From contig CACOPB010000001.1 of the NCBI GenBank assembly GCA_902628965.1, positions 1 through 64,000 of the forward strand: a stretch of 64,000 nt of DNA. Reading direction: 5' to 3'. Positions 18,157 through 28,428 of this stretch are shown one piece after another. How positions within the stretch are numbered: the first letter of the stretch is position 1; each line of letters starts with the position of its first letter. The notes beneath the pieces were generated by a model that was not told the origin of the DNA, ran no database searches, and was given only the letters and a program-made list of their open reading frames with translations. The stretch comes from an uncultured Pelagibacteraceae bacterium. GTDB lineage: Bacteria > Pseudomonadota > Alphaproteobacteria > Pelagibacterales > Pelagibacteraceae. The translations under genes and the position numbers were made by a program.

Positions 18157-19230
18157 TTAAATCAGTTTATTATCCTGATATACACAACATTTTTCCGCAG
18201 GAAAATGTAACTTTATCGTATTGTTAGAAATCTCAATTTCTCTATTAATTTTAGACTTTATTGTTAGTTGACCCATTTTCGCAGTTAATAGTTTGAAGTT
18301 TCCAAAGTCTTCTATTTTTTGAATATTAACTTCCAACAAATTTTCGCTTTCGTCTTTGGCTACTTTTACAAATTCTGATCTAATACCTAATTTTATATTA
18401 TTATTTTTCAATTTTGATAAATTTGTATTTGTCTTTATTGTTGTGTCATTAATTTTTACACTATTGTCTGAATGCAATTGGGTTTCAAATAAATTCATTG
18501 CAGGAGAACCAATAAAATAGCCAACAAAAGTAGTTTTAGGTCTTTCAAATAAATCTTTGGGAAGACCAACTTGAACTATTTCACCTTGGTCCATTACAAT
18601 AATATTATCAGCAAATGTCATTGCTTCATTTTGATCGTGAGTAACATAAACTAGTGTCGTCTTATATTCCTCATTTATTTCTTTTAAATTTCTTCTCAAT
18701 CTAAATTTTAGGTCTGGATCAATGACTGTTAATGGTTCATCCATTAACACAGCAGCCACATCTTCCCTTACTAATCCTCTTCCTAACGATATAAGTTGTT
18801 TTTGATCTGCTGTAAGTTTCCTTGCAGGCATATTTAAAAAGGTTGAGAGTCTTAAAGTGTCTGAAACGGATTTAACTCTTTCCTTAATTTTCTCTTCAGA
18901 AAAATTTCTACACCTCAAAGGAAAAGCTAAATTATCAAAAACAGTCATCGTGCTATAAATCACAGGAAATTGAAAAACCTGTGCAATATTCCTTTCTTCG
19001 GTTATAAGATTAGTAACATCATTATCATCAAACAAAACATTCCCCTTTGAGGGCTTAAGGAGACCTGAAACGATATTTAACATTGTGGTTTTTCCACATC
19101 CAGATGGTCCTAGTATTGCATATCTTTTTCCATTTTCCCATGTCATAGAAAATGGATTTAGTGCATATGTAGGATTCAAATCATTAGGATTATAAGTATG
19201 AGAAATATTTGATAATTCAATTTTAGCCAT
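18157..19230 (-). CDS. ABC transporter ATP-binding protein, degenerate signature motif (GlpT-like)
   Basis: Walker A GPSGCGKTT; LTADQKQLISLGRGLVR in place of LSGGQ; DEPLTVID. Confidence 0.85.
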   Translation of the reverse strand: MAKIELSNISHTYNPNDLNPTYALNPFSMTWENGKRYAILGPSGCGKTTMLNIVSGLLKPSKGNVLFDDNDVTNLITEERNIAQVFQFPVIYSTMTVFDNLAFPLRCRNFSEEKIKERVKSVSDTLRLSTFLNMPARKLTADQKQLISLGRGLVREDVAAVLMDEPLTVIDPDLKFRLRRNLKEINEEYKTTLVYVTHDQNEAMTFADNIIVMDQGEIVQVGLPKDLFERPKTTFVGYFIGSPAMNLFETQLHSDNSVKINDTTIKTNTNLSKLKNNNIKLGIRSEFVKVAKDESENLLEVNIQKIEDFGNFKLLTAKMGQLTIKSKINREIEISNNTIKLHFPAEKCCVYQDNKLI

Positions 19231-20302
19231 TTAAATCTCCGTAAGGAGAAGAAATTAATTCTCCTTCTTTGTCAAACGCATAAAATTTATTTTCATTAAA
19301 TTTTATTTTTGCTTTCTCATGAATTTTAAAATTCATTACTTCCTCTATTAATGCGATTACTTTTGAATCTCCTTTTTTTAAATGAAGTAAGGTTTCTGAA
19401 CCACTTATTTCTGCAAGTTCAATTTCAAATTCCTCTCCTTGATCATCTAATTTTATTTCAGAAGCTCTTATCCCAAAATTATATTTTTGATCCTCTAGAT
19501 TTTTAAAATGAGCAGGTATCTTAATAGAAATATTTTCAAAAATTAATTTTTCTGAACTTTTAATTCCTTTTAAAATATTCATTGGTGGATCATTCGAAAT
19601 TTCAGCTACTTTTAAGTTTCTTGGATTCTCAAATATTGCCTTTGCAGGGCCTTTTTGTAAAACTTTTCCCTCATCTAAAACAATTACTTCACCATTTAAC
19701 TCCATTACCTCTTGTGGATCAGTTGTTGAGTAAATTAAAATCGCATCTGACGACAGCCCCTTAGAAAATATTTTTTTAAATTCCTCTCTTAATTGCTCTC
19801 TAAGTTTATAATCTAGATTAACCAGTGGCTCATCCAAAAGTAATATCTTTGCTTTCTTTGCTAAAGATCTCGCTAGTGCAACTCGCTGTTGTTGTCCTCC
19901 AGATAATTCTTGAATTTTACGATTTTCAAATCCAACTAACCCTACTGTTTTTAAAGCCTCATCTACATCTGTCTTAATTTTATCTTCGCTTAGTTTTCTT
20001 TGTTTGAGGGGAAATATTACGTTCTCATAAACATTAAGATGAGGATAATTAATAAATTGCTGGTAAACCATTGCCACATTTCTCTCCCACACTGGAATTT
20101 TACTAAAATCTTTGCCCTCGAATGATAAATTTCCACTATCTGGATTAAGTAAACCAGCTATGGTTTTTAAAAATGTAGTTTTTCCAGATAAAGTTCTTCC
20201 TAAAATTGTGTACAAATTTCCTTTTTTAAAATCAAACGATACATTATTAAGATGAAACTGATTATCGGGTTTGTAAGTTAAGTTTTCTCCAATTAAATTC
20301 AT
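19223..20302 (-). CDS. ABC transporter ATP-binding protein (GlpS-like)
   Basis: Walker A GRTLSGKTT; LSGGQQQRVALARSL; DEPLVNLD. Confidence 0.85.
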   Translation of the reverse strand: MNLIGENLTYKPDNQFHLNNVSFDFKKGNLYTILGRTLSGKTTFLKTIAGLLNPDSGNLSFEGKDFSKIPVWERNVAMVYQQFINYPHLNVYENVIFPLKQRKLSEDKIKTDVDEALKTVGLVGFENRKIQELSGGQQQRVALARSLAKKAKILLLDEPLVNLDYKLREQLREEFKKIFSKGLSSDAILIYSTTDPQEVMELNGEVIVLDEGKVLQKGPAKAIFENPRNLKVAEISNDPPMNILKGIKSSEKLIFENISIKIPAHFKNLEDQKYNFGIRASEIKLDDQGEEFEIELAEISGSETLLHLKKGDSKVIALIEEVMNFKIHEKAKIKFNENKFYAFDKEGELISSPYGDLNG

Positions 20303-21150
20303 TATTTTAGTGCTCCAGATAAATTTCCTTTAGATAAATATCTCTCTACGACAAAGGCAACAATAATTAAAGGAGCAACCGATATTAATGCTGATGCAGA
20401 TAAACTCCACCATGGTGTGATAGATGAATTTAACGCTACGACTTTCACAGGCAATAATTGGACTTCAGTAAATGTTAAAATAAATGCAAAGAAAAAATCT
20501 ATCCAGCCAAATATTATACAAAACATTCCAGCTACTATTAATCCTGGTATAGAATTAGGTAAAACAACTTTATAAAAAGCCTGATAAGGATTGCATCCAT
20601 CAATCAATGCAGTCTCATCGAGCTCTTTTGGAACTCTATTAAAAAAATCTACCATTATCCAAACAGCAATCGGCATTAATAAAACAATATAAACAACGAC
20701 TAAACCTAACAAGCTATCTAACAATCCTATGGTACTTAGAAAAATAAAGAAGGGTATTGATAAAACAATTGGTGGCATAATTCTTTGAGATATAAAGAAA
20801 AACGTAATATCGTTGTTTCGAACAAAACCTGCTTTAAAAGTAAATCTTGATAAAGCATAAGCAGCTAATGTGCCTAGAATAATACTTATCAGACTAGCCG
20901 TACAAGTTACAAAAATACTATTAAAATAAGGTTCCACAATATCAACACCACCTCTTGCTGGAGATTTTACTAGTACACGCCATCCTTCTAATGTTGGTTC
21001 GAAATCTAACCATGGAATATATGTAACTTTACTATTTACAGATTGAAAATCTTTGAAAGAAGTTGAAACTGCCCATAAAAATGGCGCAACTATAAAAACT
21101 GTCCATAAAATGATAAATGTATATTTTAAAAACTTATATAATTTTTCCAT
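20302..21150 (-). CDS. ABC transporter permease (carbohydrate/glycerol type)
   Basis: 6-TM; EAA loop ELDETALIDGCNPYQAFYKVVLPNSIPG. Confidence 0.9.
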   Translation of the reverse strand: MEKLYKFLKYTFIILWTVFIVAPFLWAVSTSFKDFQSVNSKVTYIPWLDFEPTLEGWRVLVKSPARGGVDIVEPYFNSIFVTCTASLISIILGTLAAYALSRFTFKAGFVRNNDITFFFISQRIMPPIVLSIPFFIFLSTIGLLDSLLGLVVVYIVLLMPIAVWIMVDFFNRVPKELDETALIDGCNPYQAFYKVVLPNSIPGLIVAGMFCIIFGWIDFFFAFILTFTEVQLLPVKVVALNSSITPWWSLSASALISVAPLIIVAFVVERYLSKGNLSGALK

Positions 21151-22016
21151 TATTCCTTAATCATTAATTTTGTTAAAACTTTTGCTATGATTGTTAAACT
21201 TATGATCATTATAACCAGATAAGTAAAAGAGAGAGTTGCTGCATAACCCATTTGAAATTCTCTTAATCCTTTGATGTAGATATAAAAACTTGACGTTTCC
21301 GTTGCAGTCCCTGGCCCCCCAGAGGTAAGAACAAAAACTGTATCCATTATTTTTGAAGCCTCAATAAGTCTTATAATTATTGCCCCAATTGAAATTGGAG
21401 CCATTAGTGGAAAAGTAACGTATACAAATTTCCTAAATGAACTTGCCCCATCTATTGCAGCAGCAAGAAAAGGTTCTTTAGGAAGTGACAATAATCCAGC
21501 TAATAATAGTAAAAACATAAACGGTGTCCATTGCCAAACCTCAACAATTATAACTGTAAATTTTGCAATAACGGGGTCACTTAGCCATAAAATAGGACCG
21601 ATACCAACATGACCTAACAAATCATTTACGGGCCCGAGTGACTCGTGAAAAAAAGTTCTCCAAATTACAGTCATTATAACTGGAGTTGTCATCATAGGTA
21701 TTAAGAAAATTACTCTAAAAAATCTTTTAAATTTAATTTCTCTCCAAACCATGAGGGCAAGCGCAAAACCTATTATGTATTGTAAAATTACAGTTGATAC
21801 TGATAAAAAACTTAATCTAAAAAATGACTCCCAAAATCTAGGGTCATCAGTAAATAATCTTATGTAATTTGTAATTCCTATGAAATTCATTTCTGGCGTA
21901 TAGCTATTCCAGCCAGACAAACTTAATCTAATAGTAAATATTATTGGAAATATAAGTATTCCAATGAGCACAAACAAACCTGGAAATAAAAAGACATACT
22001 TGTGCTTAAAATTCAT
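21150..22016 (-). CDS. ABC transporter permease (carbohydrate/glycerol type)
   Basis: EPFLAAAIDGASSFRKFVYVTFPLMAP EAA loop. Confidence 0.9.
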   Translation of the reverse strand: MNFKHKYVFLFPGLFVLIGILIFPIIFTIRLSLSGWNSYTPEMNFIGITNYIRLFTDDPRFWESFFRLSFLSVSTVILQYIIGFALALMVWREIKFKRFFRVIFLIPMMTTPVIMTVIWRTFFHESLGPVNDLLGHVGIGPILWLSDPVIAKFTVIIVEVWQWTPFMFLLLLAGLLSLPKEPFLAAAIDGASSFRKFVYVTFPLMAPISIGAIIIRLIEASKIMDTVFVLTSGGPGTATETSSFYIYIKGLREFQMGYAATLSFTYLVIMIISLTIIAKVLTKLMIKE

Positions 22017-22039
22017 AAATTTTTTGGATTTTATTATTT

Positions 22040-22064
22040 GTGGCCGTCACATTAAGACGGCCAC
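22040..22064 (-). terminator. 9-bp perfect hairpin between binding-protein and permease genes
   Basis: GTGGCCGTC-acattaa-GACGGCCAC; weak U-tract, so attenuation or mRNA stabilisation is possible. Confidence 0.65.
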
Positions 22065-22073
22065 ATTAGTATT

Positions 22074-23609
22074 TTATAACTTATTATCTTCCATTGCTAC
22101 ACCAACAGCGTAAGCTTTTCTTACATTATCTTTTCCTACTCTGTTAAGTATATCTTCCCACTGCTTAGCAGCTTCGTCTAAAGCAGCTTGTGGTGATAAT
22201 TGTCCAGCTAAAGCTTTTGCTGCAGCAGTAGCTAAAGCAGCATTAAACTCAAAAGTTCCAGGAACTCTTAATGGAAATACTCGGTTTTTACTGTTTTCCA
22301 TTTCAGCTAAAGTATCTACATATGATTGAGCAATATCTTTATCCCAACCAATTTGTGTCCATACATCTGCTTTAAAGTCAGCTTCTCTAAATGGATTAAC
22401 CCCAAATCTTCCTATACCAATGTCAGCTTGGTGGTTAGCTTCGTTAGCAAAGAAACAAAGGTAATCAAATGCCATTTCTTTTTCCTTACTTTTCTTAGCA
22501 ACACCAACTGCCCATCCCCATACGAAGAAAGGAGCTTGGTTGAAACCTTCGTCCCAAGAATTAGATTCTCTATTCCAAACTTTCATAGCTCCTGGTAATT
22601 GCGCTGCACCAACTTTATTATTGATAGGACTGTCAGGTTGCATAGCAGCAACAAATGCATCATCCCATGAAAAACTAAATAAAGTTTGTCCACCACCAAA
22701 TGATCCAATTTCATCTCCTAGACCAAAATTTATTCCTCCTGGAGGAACATATTTAGTTGCTTCAACCCAATCAGTTAGAGCTTCAACGAAACCTGGATTA
22801 TTAATTAATGGCTTCATCGTTTCTAAATCAAAGAAAAATCCACCTGGTGTTTTAGGGTTTTTAGAATAAGCAGCTGATCTAGAATAAAAAGCAGCATACA
22901 TTAAGTCATCTTTTTTCATAACTTCTGCTGATCCATACTCTTTTTCACCATCACCATCCCAGTCCCAGTCGTTAAAGTATTTAGCCATTTCTCCATACTC
23001 TTTCCATGTTCGTGGAACTCTTAACTCTTTTCCAGTGTCGGCTTTATATTTTTTTTGATATTTAGGATTATCAATTACATCTTTTCTGTATTTAAGATAG
23101 TGTCTGTCACCATCTACAGGGAACTGATACATTACGCCATCCCAAGAAGCTATACCAATATGTGATGGAGTTACATCTTGCATTTGCTTCATTTCAACAT
23201 ATTTTTTTGGAACTGGTTCTAAGTATCTTCTCCAATCATTAATAAAATTAGAAAATCCAAAAACTATATCATATGGAGCTTGACCTGCTTGAAAAGGTAC
23301 CATCGCTTTTGCGTATAAGTCTCCTGCAGGAGTATGAGTTACGTCAACTTTTGCTCCTGTAAGTTTTGCAAACTGCTCAGCATGAAGAGCTGTTGGCTCT
23401 CCCATAACCGGAACAGCGTGTGTATTTATTTTCAAAGTCTTACCTTTGTAGTTTTTCTTAGACATTGACTCATAAGAACACTCACCAGGAATATCTCCTG
23501 TAGCCTTAATATGTGGAAATTGATCACTCCACTTATCTGCATACGCCATTGGGCTAAATATCATTACACTAGATATTATAGCTGTTAGGCATGTTTTTAT
23601 TATCTTCAT
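22074..23609 (-). CDS. ABC transporter substrate-binding protein (large, 511 aa)
   Basis: Signal peptide; TAKYFNDWDWDGDGEKEYG-type sequence; operon position. Confidence 0.85.
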   Translation of the reverse strand: MKIIKTCLTAIISSVMIFSPMAYADKWSDQFPHIKATGDIPGECSYESMSKKNYKGKTLKINTHAVPVMGEPTALHAEQFAKLTGAKVDVTHTPAGDLYAKAMVPFQAGQAPYDIVFGFSNFINDWRRYLEPVPKKYVEMKQMQDVTPSHIGIASWDGVMYQFPVDGDRHYLKYRKDVIDNPKYQKKYKADTGKELRVPRTWKEYGEMAKYFNDWDWDGDGEKEYGSAEVMKKDDLMYAAFYSRSAAYSKNPKTPGGFFFDLETMKPLINNPGFVEALTDWVEATKYVPPGGINFGLGDEIGSFGGGQTLFSFSWDDAFVAAMQPDSPINNKVGAAQLPGAMKVWNRESNSWDEGFNQAPFFVWGWAVGVAKKSKEKEMAFDYLCFFANEANHQADIGIGRFGVNPFREADFKADVWTQIGWDKDIAQSYVDTLAEMENSKNRVFPLRVPGTFEFNAALATAAAKALAGQLSPQAALDEAAKQWEDILNRVGKDNVRKAYAVGVAMEDNKL

Positions 23610-23629
23610 TATTTTTCCTCTCTTTTTAA

Positions 23630-24691
23630 TTATGGAACTAAAACAGCTCTTCCCTTAACTTTACCGTCATTAAGGTCATGAAGTGCCTTATTAGCATCGT
23701 CTAATTTGTACTCTTGCATAGATAGCTTTACTTTACCTCGATCAGCTAACTCCATAAGTTCGTACAACTCAGACCACGTTCCCACTAAATTTCCTACAAT
23801 TGTTTTTTCTGAAATGATTAAATCAACAGCTAGAGATTTAATTTCCTCTCCATATCCAACAATATAATAAAAACCACCATTCGAGGTCATTTGAATACCC
23901 ATTGCAGTAGATCCTTTTTCTCCAACAAAATCTATTACAGCCTCTGAGCCTTTTCCTTTTGTTAGTTCTTGGACTTTTTCAATTTCATTTCCGTCAATTA
24001 AAACTCCATGATCCCCACCAAGTTCCATTGCGTGCTTGAGAGCAGTTTCAGATTTTTCTACTATAATAATGTCAGCAGCACACATAGCTTTTAAGCATTG
24101 AATAGCAATATGACCTAGACCACCAGCACCTATAATCGTACAACTTTGACCCGGAAGCAGATGTCTTGTGGCTTTCTTTACGACTCTGTAAGCTGTAAGA
24201 CCCGCATCTGAAAATGGTGCTACATCTTTTGGTGCTAAAACTTGTGGAAGTTTAATTAAATTTCTTACACTTGTTTTTAATAGTTCTGAGTATCCTCCTT
24301 CTTTGATGCTTAAACCTGGGAATGCTCCTGCAGCAGCATGCATGTCATTTCCTCTTCTACAATCTAGACACGTTCCATCTGTTCCAGATATTAAAGGATG
24401 CAAAATAACTGGATCACCTTTTTTAAAATCTGTAACATCTTTACCTACGTCTTCTATCCATCCTGCATTTTCATGTCCCATCACACATGGTAATAAAGTT
24501 CCATCTGGATCTTGAATATGTTTCCACACTCCTTCGATAATGTGCAAATCTGTTCTGCAAACACCTGCAGCACCAATTTTAACTATTACATCTGATGCCT
24601 TTTCAATTTTTGGATCTGGCATTTCTTCACCTGTAACCCAAACTTTTTCTTTCATCTCTGGATCATATTTGTGCAGTACTTGCGCTTTCAT
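23630..24691 (-). CDS. Zn-dependent alcohol dehydrogenase
   Basis: AGVCRTDLHIIEG, GHENAGWIEDVG, GAGGLGHIAIQ. Confidence 0.92.
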   Translation of the reverse strand: MKAQVLHKYDPEMKEKVWVTGEEMPDPKIEKASDVIVKIGAAGVCRTDLHIIEGVWKHIQDPDGTLLPCVMGHENAGWIEDVGKDVTDFKKGDPVILHPLISGTDGTCLDCRRGNDMHAAAGAFPGLSIKEGGYSELLKTSVRNLIKLPQVLAPKDVAPFSDAGLTAYRVVKKATRHLLPGQSCTIIGAGGLGHIAIQCLKAMCAADIIIVEKSETALKHAMELGGDHGVLIDGNEIEKVQELTKGKGSEAVIDFVGEKGSTAMGIQMTSNGGFYYIVGYGEEIKSLAVDLIISEKTIVGNLVGTWSELYELMELADRGKVKLSMQEYKLDDANKALHDLNDGKVKGRAVLVP

Positions 24692-24824
24692 TCCCTTGCC
24701 TCCATATTAATTTAAAAAAAACACATTAAAAATTTTATATCCCACGAAGTCAATGCCTCTTTTAAGTTTTCAGTAAATTAACAAATACAACCTGAAGTTA
24801 TTTGAAGATTTTTTAAGAAATTAA

Positions 24825-25739
24825 TTAATCAATCGGATAATCCCAGGCATCTCCTCCGATAACTTTTGAAATTGCTGAAAAATCTTTAGTATCATTTCCC
24901 TCTTTACAAAATTGATCATAGATTTCCAATGCCATCTTCCCTAATGGAGTTTCAGCATTCACACTTTTTGCACATTCATAAGCAAGTTTGAGATCTTTAT
25001 TCATCATACCTGCAGAAAAACCTGGGCGGTAATTATTATTAGATGGTGTGCCATCAATTAGGCCTGGTAGAGGTGGATACACAGAAATTGGCCAACTATT
25101 ACCAGATGCATTTTTCATTATTTCATGAACCTTTTTGATATCTATATTTAATCTTTTAGCTAACATTAATGACTCTGAAGCTGCAATCATTGCAATACCT
25201 AAAGCCATATTATTACAAATCTTAGCTCCATTACCACTTCCTATTTCACCAGCATGATAAATGTTTTTTCCCAAAATTTTTAAAACAGGTAATGCTTTAT
25301 CAAAAGCCTTTTTAGATCCACCAACCATTATATTAAGAGTTGCCTTTTGAGCACCCATTACTCCCCCACTTACTGGAGCATCTATCATCATAATATTCTT
25401 TTTATCTGCAGCTTTTCCAATTTCTTTTGAAGTTTCTATATCTATCGTTGAGCAATCAATCAATAAGCAATGTTTTGAAACTTTGTTGATTATTCCATTG
25501 TGGCCTAGATATATTTCTTTTGAATGTTTGCCCTCAGGTAACATTGTTATGACTATCGAGACTTCTTTATTTATTAAAGACTCAATGCTTTCCGATATAT
25601 TTAGTCCCTTTTTTTTTGCTTTCTCCATCATTTCTTTAGAAACATCAAATACAGTAATTTTTTTTCCAGATTTAAATAAGTTTTCTGCCATTGGATTTCC
25701 CATATTCCCAACTCCTATAAAAGCGATAACGTCACTCAT
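24825..25739 (-). CDS. 3-hydroxyisobutyrate dehydrogenase family protein
   Basis: IGVGNMGNPMAENLFKSG; DAPVSGGVMGAQKATLNIMVGG; GSGNGAKICNN. Confidence 0.92.
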   Translation of the reverse strand: MSDVIAFIGVGNMGNPMAENLFKSGKKITVFDVSKEMMEKAKKKGLNISESIESLINKEVSIVITMLPEGKHSKEIYLGHNGIINKVSKHCLLIDCSTIDIETSKEIGKAADKKNIMMIDAPVSGGVMGAQKATLNIMVGGSKKAFDKALPVLKILGKNIYHAGEIGSGNGAKICNNMALGIAMIAASESLMLAKRLNIDIKKVHEIMKNASGNSWPISVYPPLPGLIDGTPSNNNYRPGFSAGMMNKDLKLAYECAKSVNAETPLGKMALEIYDQFCKEGNDTKDFSAISKVIGGDAWDYPID

Positions 25740-25801
25740 ATAAATCTCCTTTGATTAAGTTTAATTTTTTTAAGAAAATATTTTTAAATTCTTTTAAAAC
25801 A

Positions 25802-26677
25802 TTACTTATATTTATCTTCAATATCGTAATACTCATTGAAACCCACTATGTCTCTCAATTCTGAAAATTTTGTTACATTGGTATTGTAAGTTTTATTTTT
25901 CATATTCTTTAAGCACTCCTGCATGGTTTTAACTGAAGCGCTCATCAAGGTTAATGGCATTACTGCAATTTTATAACCTATTTCCTCTAATTCGTTGATT
26001 TCTAACAAGGGAGTATCTCCATCTTCAATCAAATTTACCATATGATTTCCAGGCACCTCTTTCATAATTTTTTTCATATCTTCTTTTGATTTGACAGCTT
26101 CTATAAATAGAATATCAACTCCAATTTTAGAAAATATTTGCATTCTTTTAATTGCTTCATCGAGTCCATGTGTTGCAATTGCATCTGTTCTGGCCATTAT
26201 TAAAATATCATCATCTCCATATTTTCTTGCATCTACAGCCGCTTTAATTCTAGATTTTGCTTCATCTATATCTACAACATCTTTTCCTTTAGTATGTCCA
26301 CATTTTTTTGGCCATTTTTGATCTTCAATCATTACTCCAGCGGCACCGGCGTCTGCATAGCCTCTTACTGTTCTAAATACATTAACAGAATTTCCATAAC
26401 CAGTATCTCCGTCAAAAATAATTGGGATAGTAGTTGAATTACATATATTTCTAACCTGCTCTGCCATTTCTGAAAATGAAATCAAACCTGTATCGGGCAT
26501 ACCCAATCTTGTGGAAGAAACACTGAAGCCAGACATAAATCCAACATCAAAACCCTCTCTCTCTATAAGTTTTGCTGAAAGAGCATCAAAACAACCTGGC
26601 ATAACTATTATCCCTTTTTTATCTAAAATTTTTTTTAAATTTTCTGCTTTATCTTTTGATTTAATTTTTGAGAACAT
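25802..26677 (-). CDS. Isocitrate lyase/PEP mutase superfamily lyase
   Basis: FDGDTGYGN; EDQKWPKKCGHTKGK (KKCGH lyase loop). Confidence 0.9.
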   Translation of the reverse strand: MFSKIKSKDKAENLKKILDKKGIIVMPGCFDALSAKLIEREGFDVGFMSGFSVSSTRLGMPDTGLISFSEMAEQVRNICNSTTIPIIFDGDTGYGNSVNVFRTVRGYADAGAAGVMIEDQKWPKKCGHTKGKDVVDIDEAKSRIKAAVDARKYGDDDILIMARTDAIATHGLDEAIKRMQIFSKIGVDILFIEAVKSKEDMKKIMKEVPGNHMVNLIEDGDTPLLEINELEEIGYKIAVMPLTLMSASVKTMQECLKNMKNKTYNTNVTKFSELRDIVGFNEYYDIEDKYK

Positions 26678-26679
26678 AC

Positions 26680-27951
26680 TTATAATTTAAAAGGTATATA
26701 TAATGCCAAGTCAGGAAACAAGTAAATCACATAAACTGTAAAAAGCATGATTAATACAAAAGGTATAACACCTTTAGCTATTTCAGACATTTTTGCTTTT
26801 CCAATCGCTTGCAAAACGTAAATATTTAAGCCTACAGGCGGTGTTATCAATGCACACTCAATCATAAGTGTAAAAATAATTCCAAACCAAATTAAATCTA
26901 TATTCATTGCAGCAATAGAGATAGCAAATATAGGCATCATAATTAATATTAATGACAAGGTTTCCATTATAAATCCTAGAATTAATAAAGTGATCGCAAC
27001 AACGAATATAAACATTCCTTGCTCGGTTATATTTGTAACAATAAAAGCAGAGAGTTCTTGAGGTATTCTATAAAGCGAAATAGCTTTACCAAAAATTTTT
27101 GCGCCAGCTATAATAATAAATATTGTTACTGTTGTTTTCATGGTTTCTAAACCAGCCTCTATAAAACCTTTAAAATCTAATTTTTTTTTTGTAACAACGT
27201 ATGTAAAGGATATTAAAAAACCTATTCCACCTGCTTCGGTAGGAGTATATATACCAGCATAAATTCCTCCTAACATTATAAAAGCCATTAGTAGAACTGG
27301 TAAACCTTTTTTTGTATATTTTATTTTATCTTCAAATGAAGTTTTGACATTCTGAACTTCTTTATTAAAAAAAATTACATAAAAGACTGAAAAAATAATA
27401 AAAAAAAGTGCCAATACTATTCCTGGTCCAATACCAGCTAAAAACATACTTAATACAGATTCTTCAACAACAAATGCATATACAATCATTGGAATAGAGG
27501 GAGGTATTAAAATTCCTAATGTTCCTCCTGCAGCTAAAATACCCAATGTAAAATTTCTATGATAACCTCTTTTAATCATTGCAGGGAATGCTACAGTAGA
27601 AATCGTTGCAGCAGTAGCAACTGATGAACCCGAGATTGCTGCAAAAATACTGCATGAAACTATAGTTGCTATTGCTAATCCTCCTGGAAAATTTCCTACC
27701 CAACTTTGAGCAAAATTAAACAGATCTTCACCAACACCTGCTTTTAAAAGAATATTAGACATCATTAAAAACATTGGTACAGCTAAAAGTATAAAATTAT
27801 CTGCAACACTATAAAAGGTCTGCGGAATCATAAGAGGGGAAATATCCCCTAATAACATTAAACCCAAACCCAGGGAACCAAGACCAAAGGCGATTGGCAC
27901 TCCTAAAAATAATATTGAAAAAAGAACAAAAAGAATTATTGCAACTATCAT
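26680..27951 (-). CDS. TRAP transporter large permease (DctM)
   Basis: ILAAGGTLGILIPPSIPMIVYA. Confidence 0.95.
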   Translation of the reverse strand: MIVAIILFVLFSILFLGVPIAFGLGSLGLGLMLLGDISPLMIPQTFYSVADNFILLAVPMFLMMSNILLKAGVGEDLFNFAQSWVGNFPGGLAIATIVSCSIFAAISGSSVATAATISTVAFPAMIKRGYHRNFTLGILAAGGTLGILIPPSIPMIVYAFVVEESVLSMFLAGIGPGIVLALFFIIFSVFYVIFFNKEVQNVKTSFEDKIKYTKKGLPVLLMAFIMLGGIYAGIYTPTEAGGIGFLISFTYVVTKKKLDFKGFIEAGLETMKTTVTIFIIIAGAKIFGKAISLYRIPQELSAFIVTNITEQGMFIFVVAITLLILGFIMETLSLILIMMPIFAISIAAMNIDLIWFGIIFTLMIECALITPPVGLNIYVLQAIGKAKMSEIAKGVIPFVLIMLFTVYVIYLFPDLALYIPFKL

Positions 27952-28424
27952 TTGGAAAAATTCCTAATATATTTTATTGCCTCCAAAATTACTCTTAAAA
28001 CTAAAAAAGCGAAACAAAGAGGTATCGCTAATTCTGTTAAAAATGACGGAACATCTAAAATAGTTGAGCTGGTTCGTCCAACTTTTAAAGAGTCATATGC
28101 AATTAACCATCCATAATAAACAACGAAACAACTAAAGATAATAATAAAAATAAAACTAATAAAATCTAAAATTTTTTTTCCAGTTTCATTTAATCTATCG
28201 TAAATAACAGTAATTCTAATAAAATCTTGTTTATGAAATGAATAAGTTAATGCAAGATAAGTCGCCCAGATTTGTAAAAACCTTGAGACCTCGTTCACCC
28301 AAATAGTTGGGGAGTTAAACAAGTATCTCATGATAACTTCATAAGAAACTATAAATCCTATAGATATAAATAAAGCTGAAGCTAAATAACCTGAATATTT
28401 TACAATTTTATCGTAGTAATTCAT
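27948..28424 (-). CDS. TRAP transporter small permease (DctQ); ATG at 28424 preferred to upstream TTG
   Basis: MNYYDKIVKYSGYLASALFISIG; VSYEVIMRYLFNSPTIWVNEVSRFL. Confidence 0.9.
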   Translation of the reverse strand: MNYYDKIVKYSGYLASALFISIGFIVSYEVIMRYLFNSPTIWVNEVSRFLQIWATYLALTYSFHKQDFIRITVIYDRLNETGKKILDFISFIFIIIFSCFVVYYGWLIAYDSLKVGRTSSTILDVPSFLTELAIPLCFAFLVLRVILEAIKYIRNFSK

Positions 28425-28428
28425 AACA

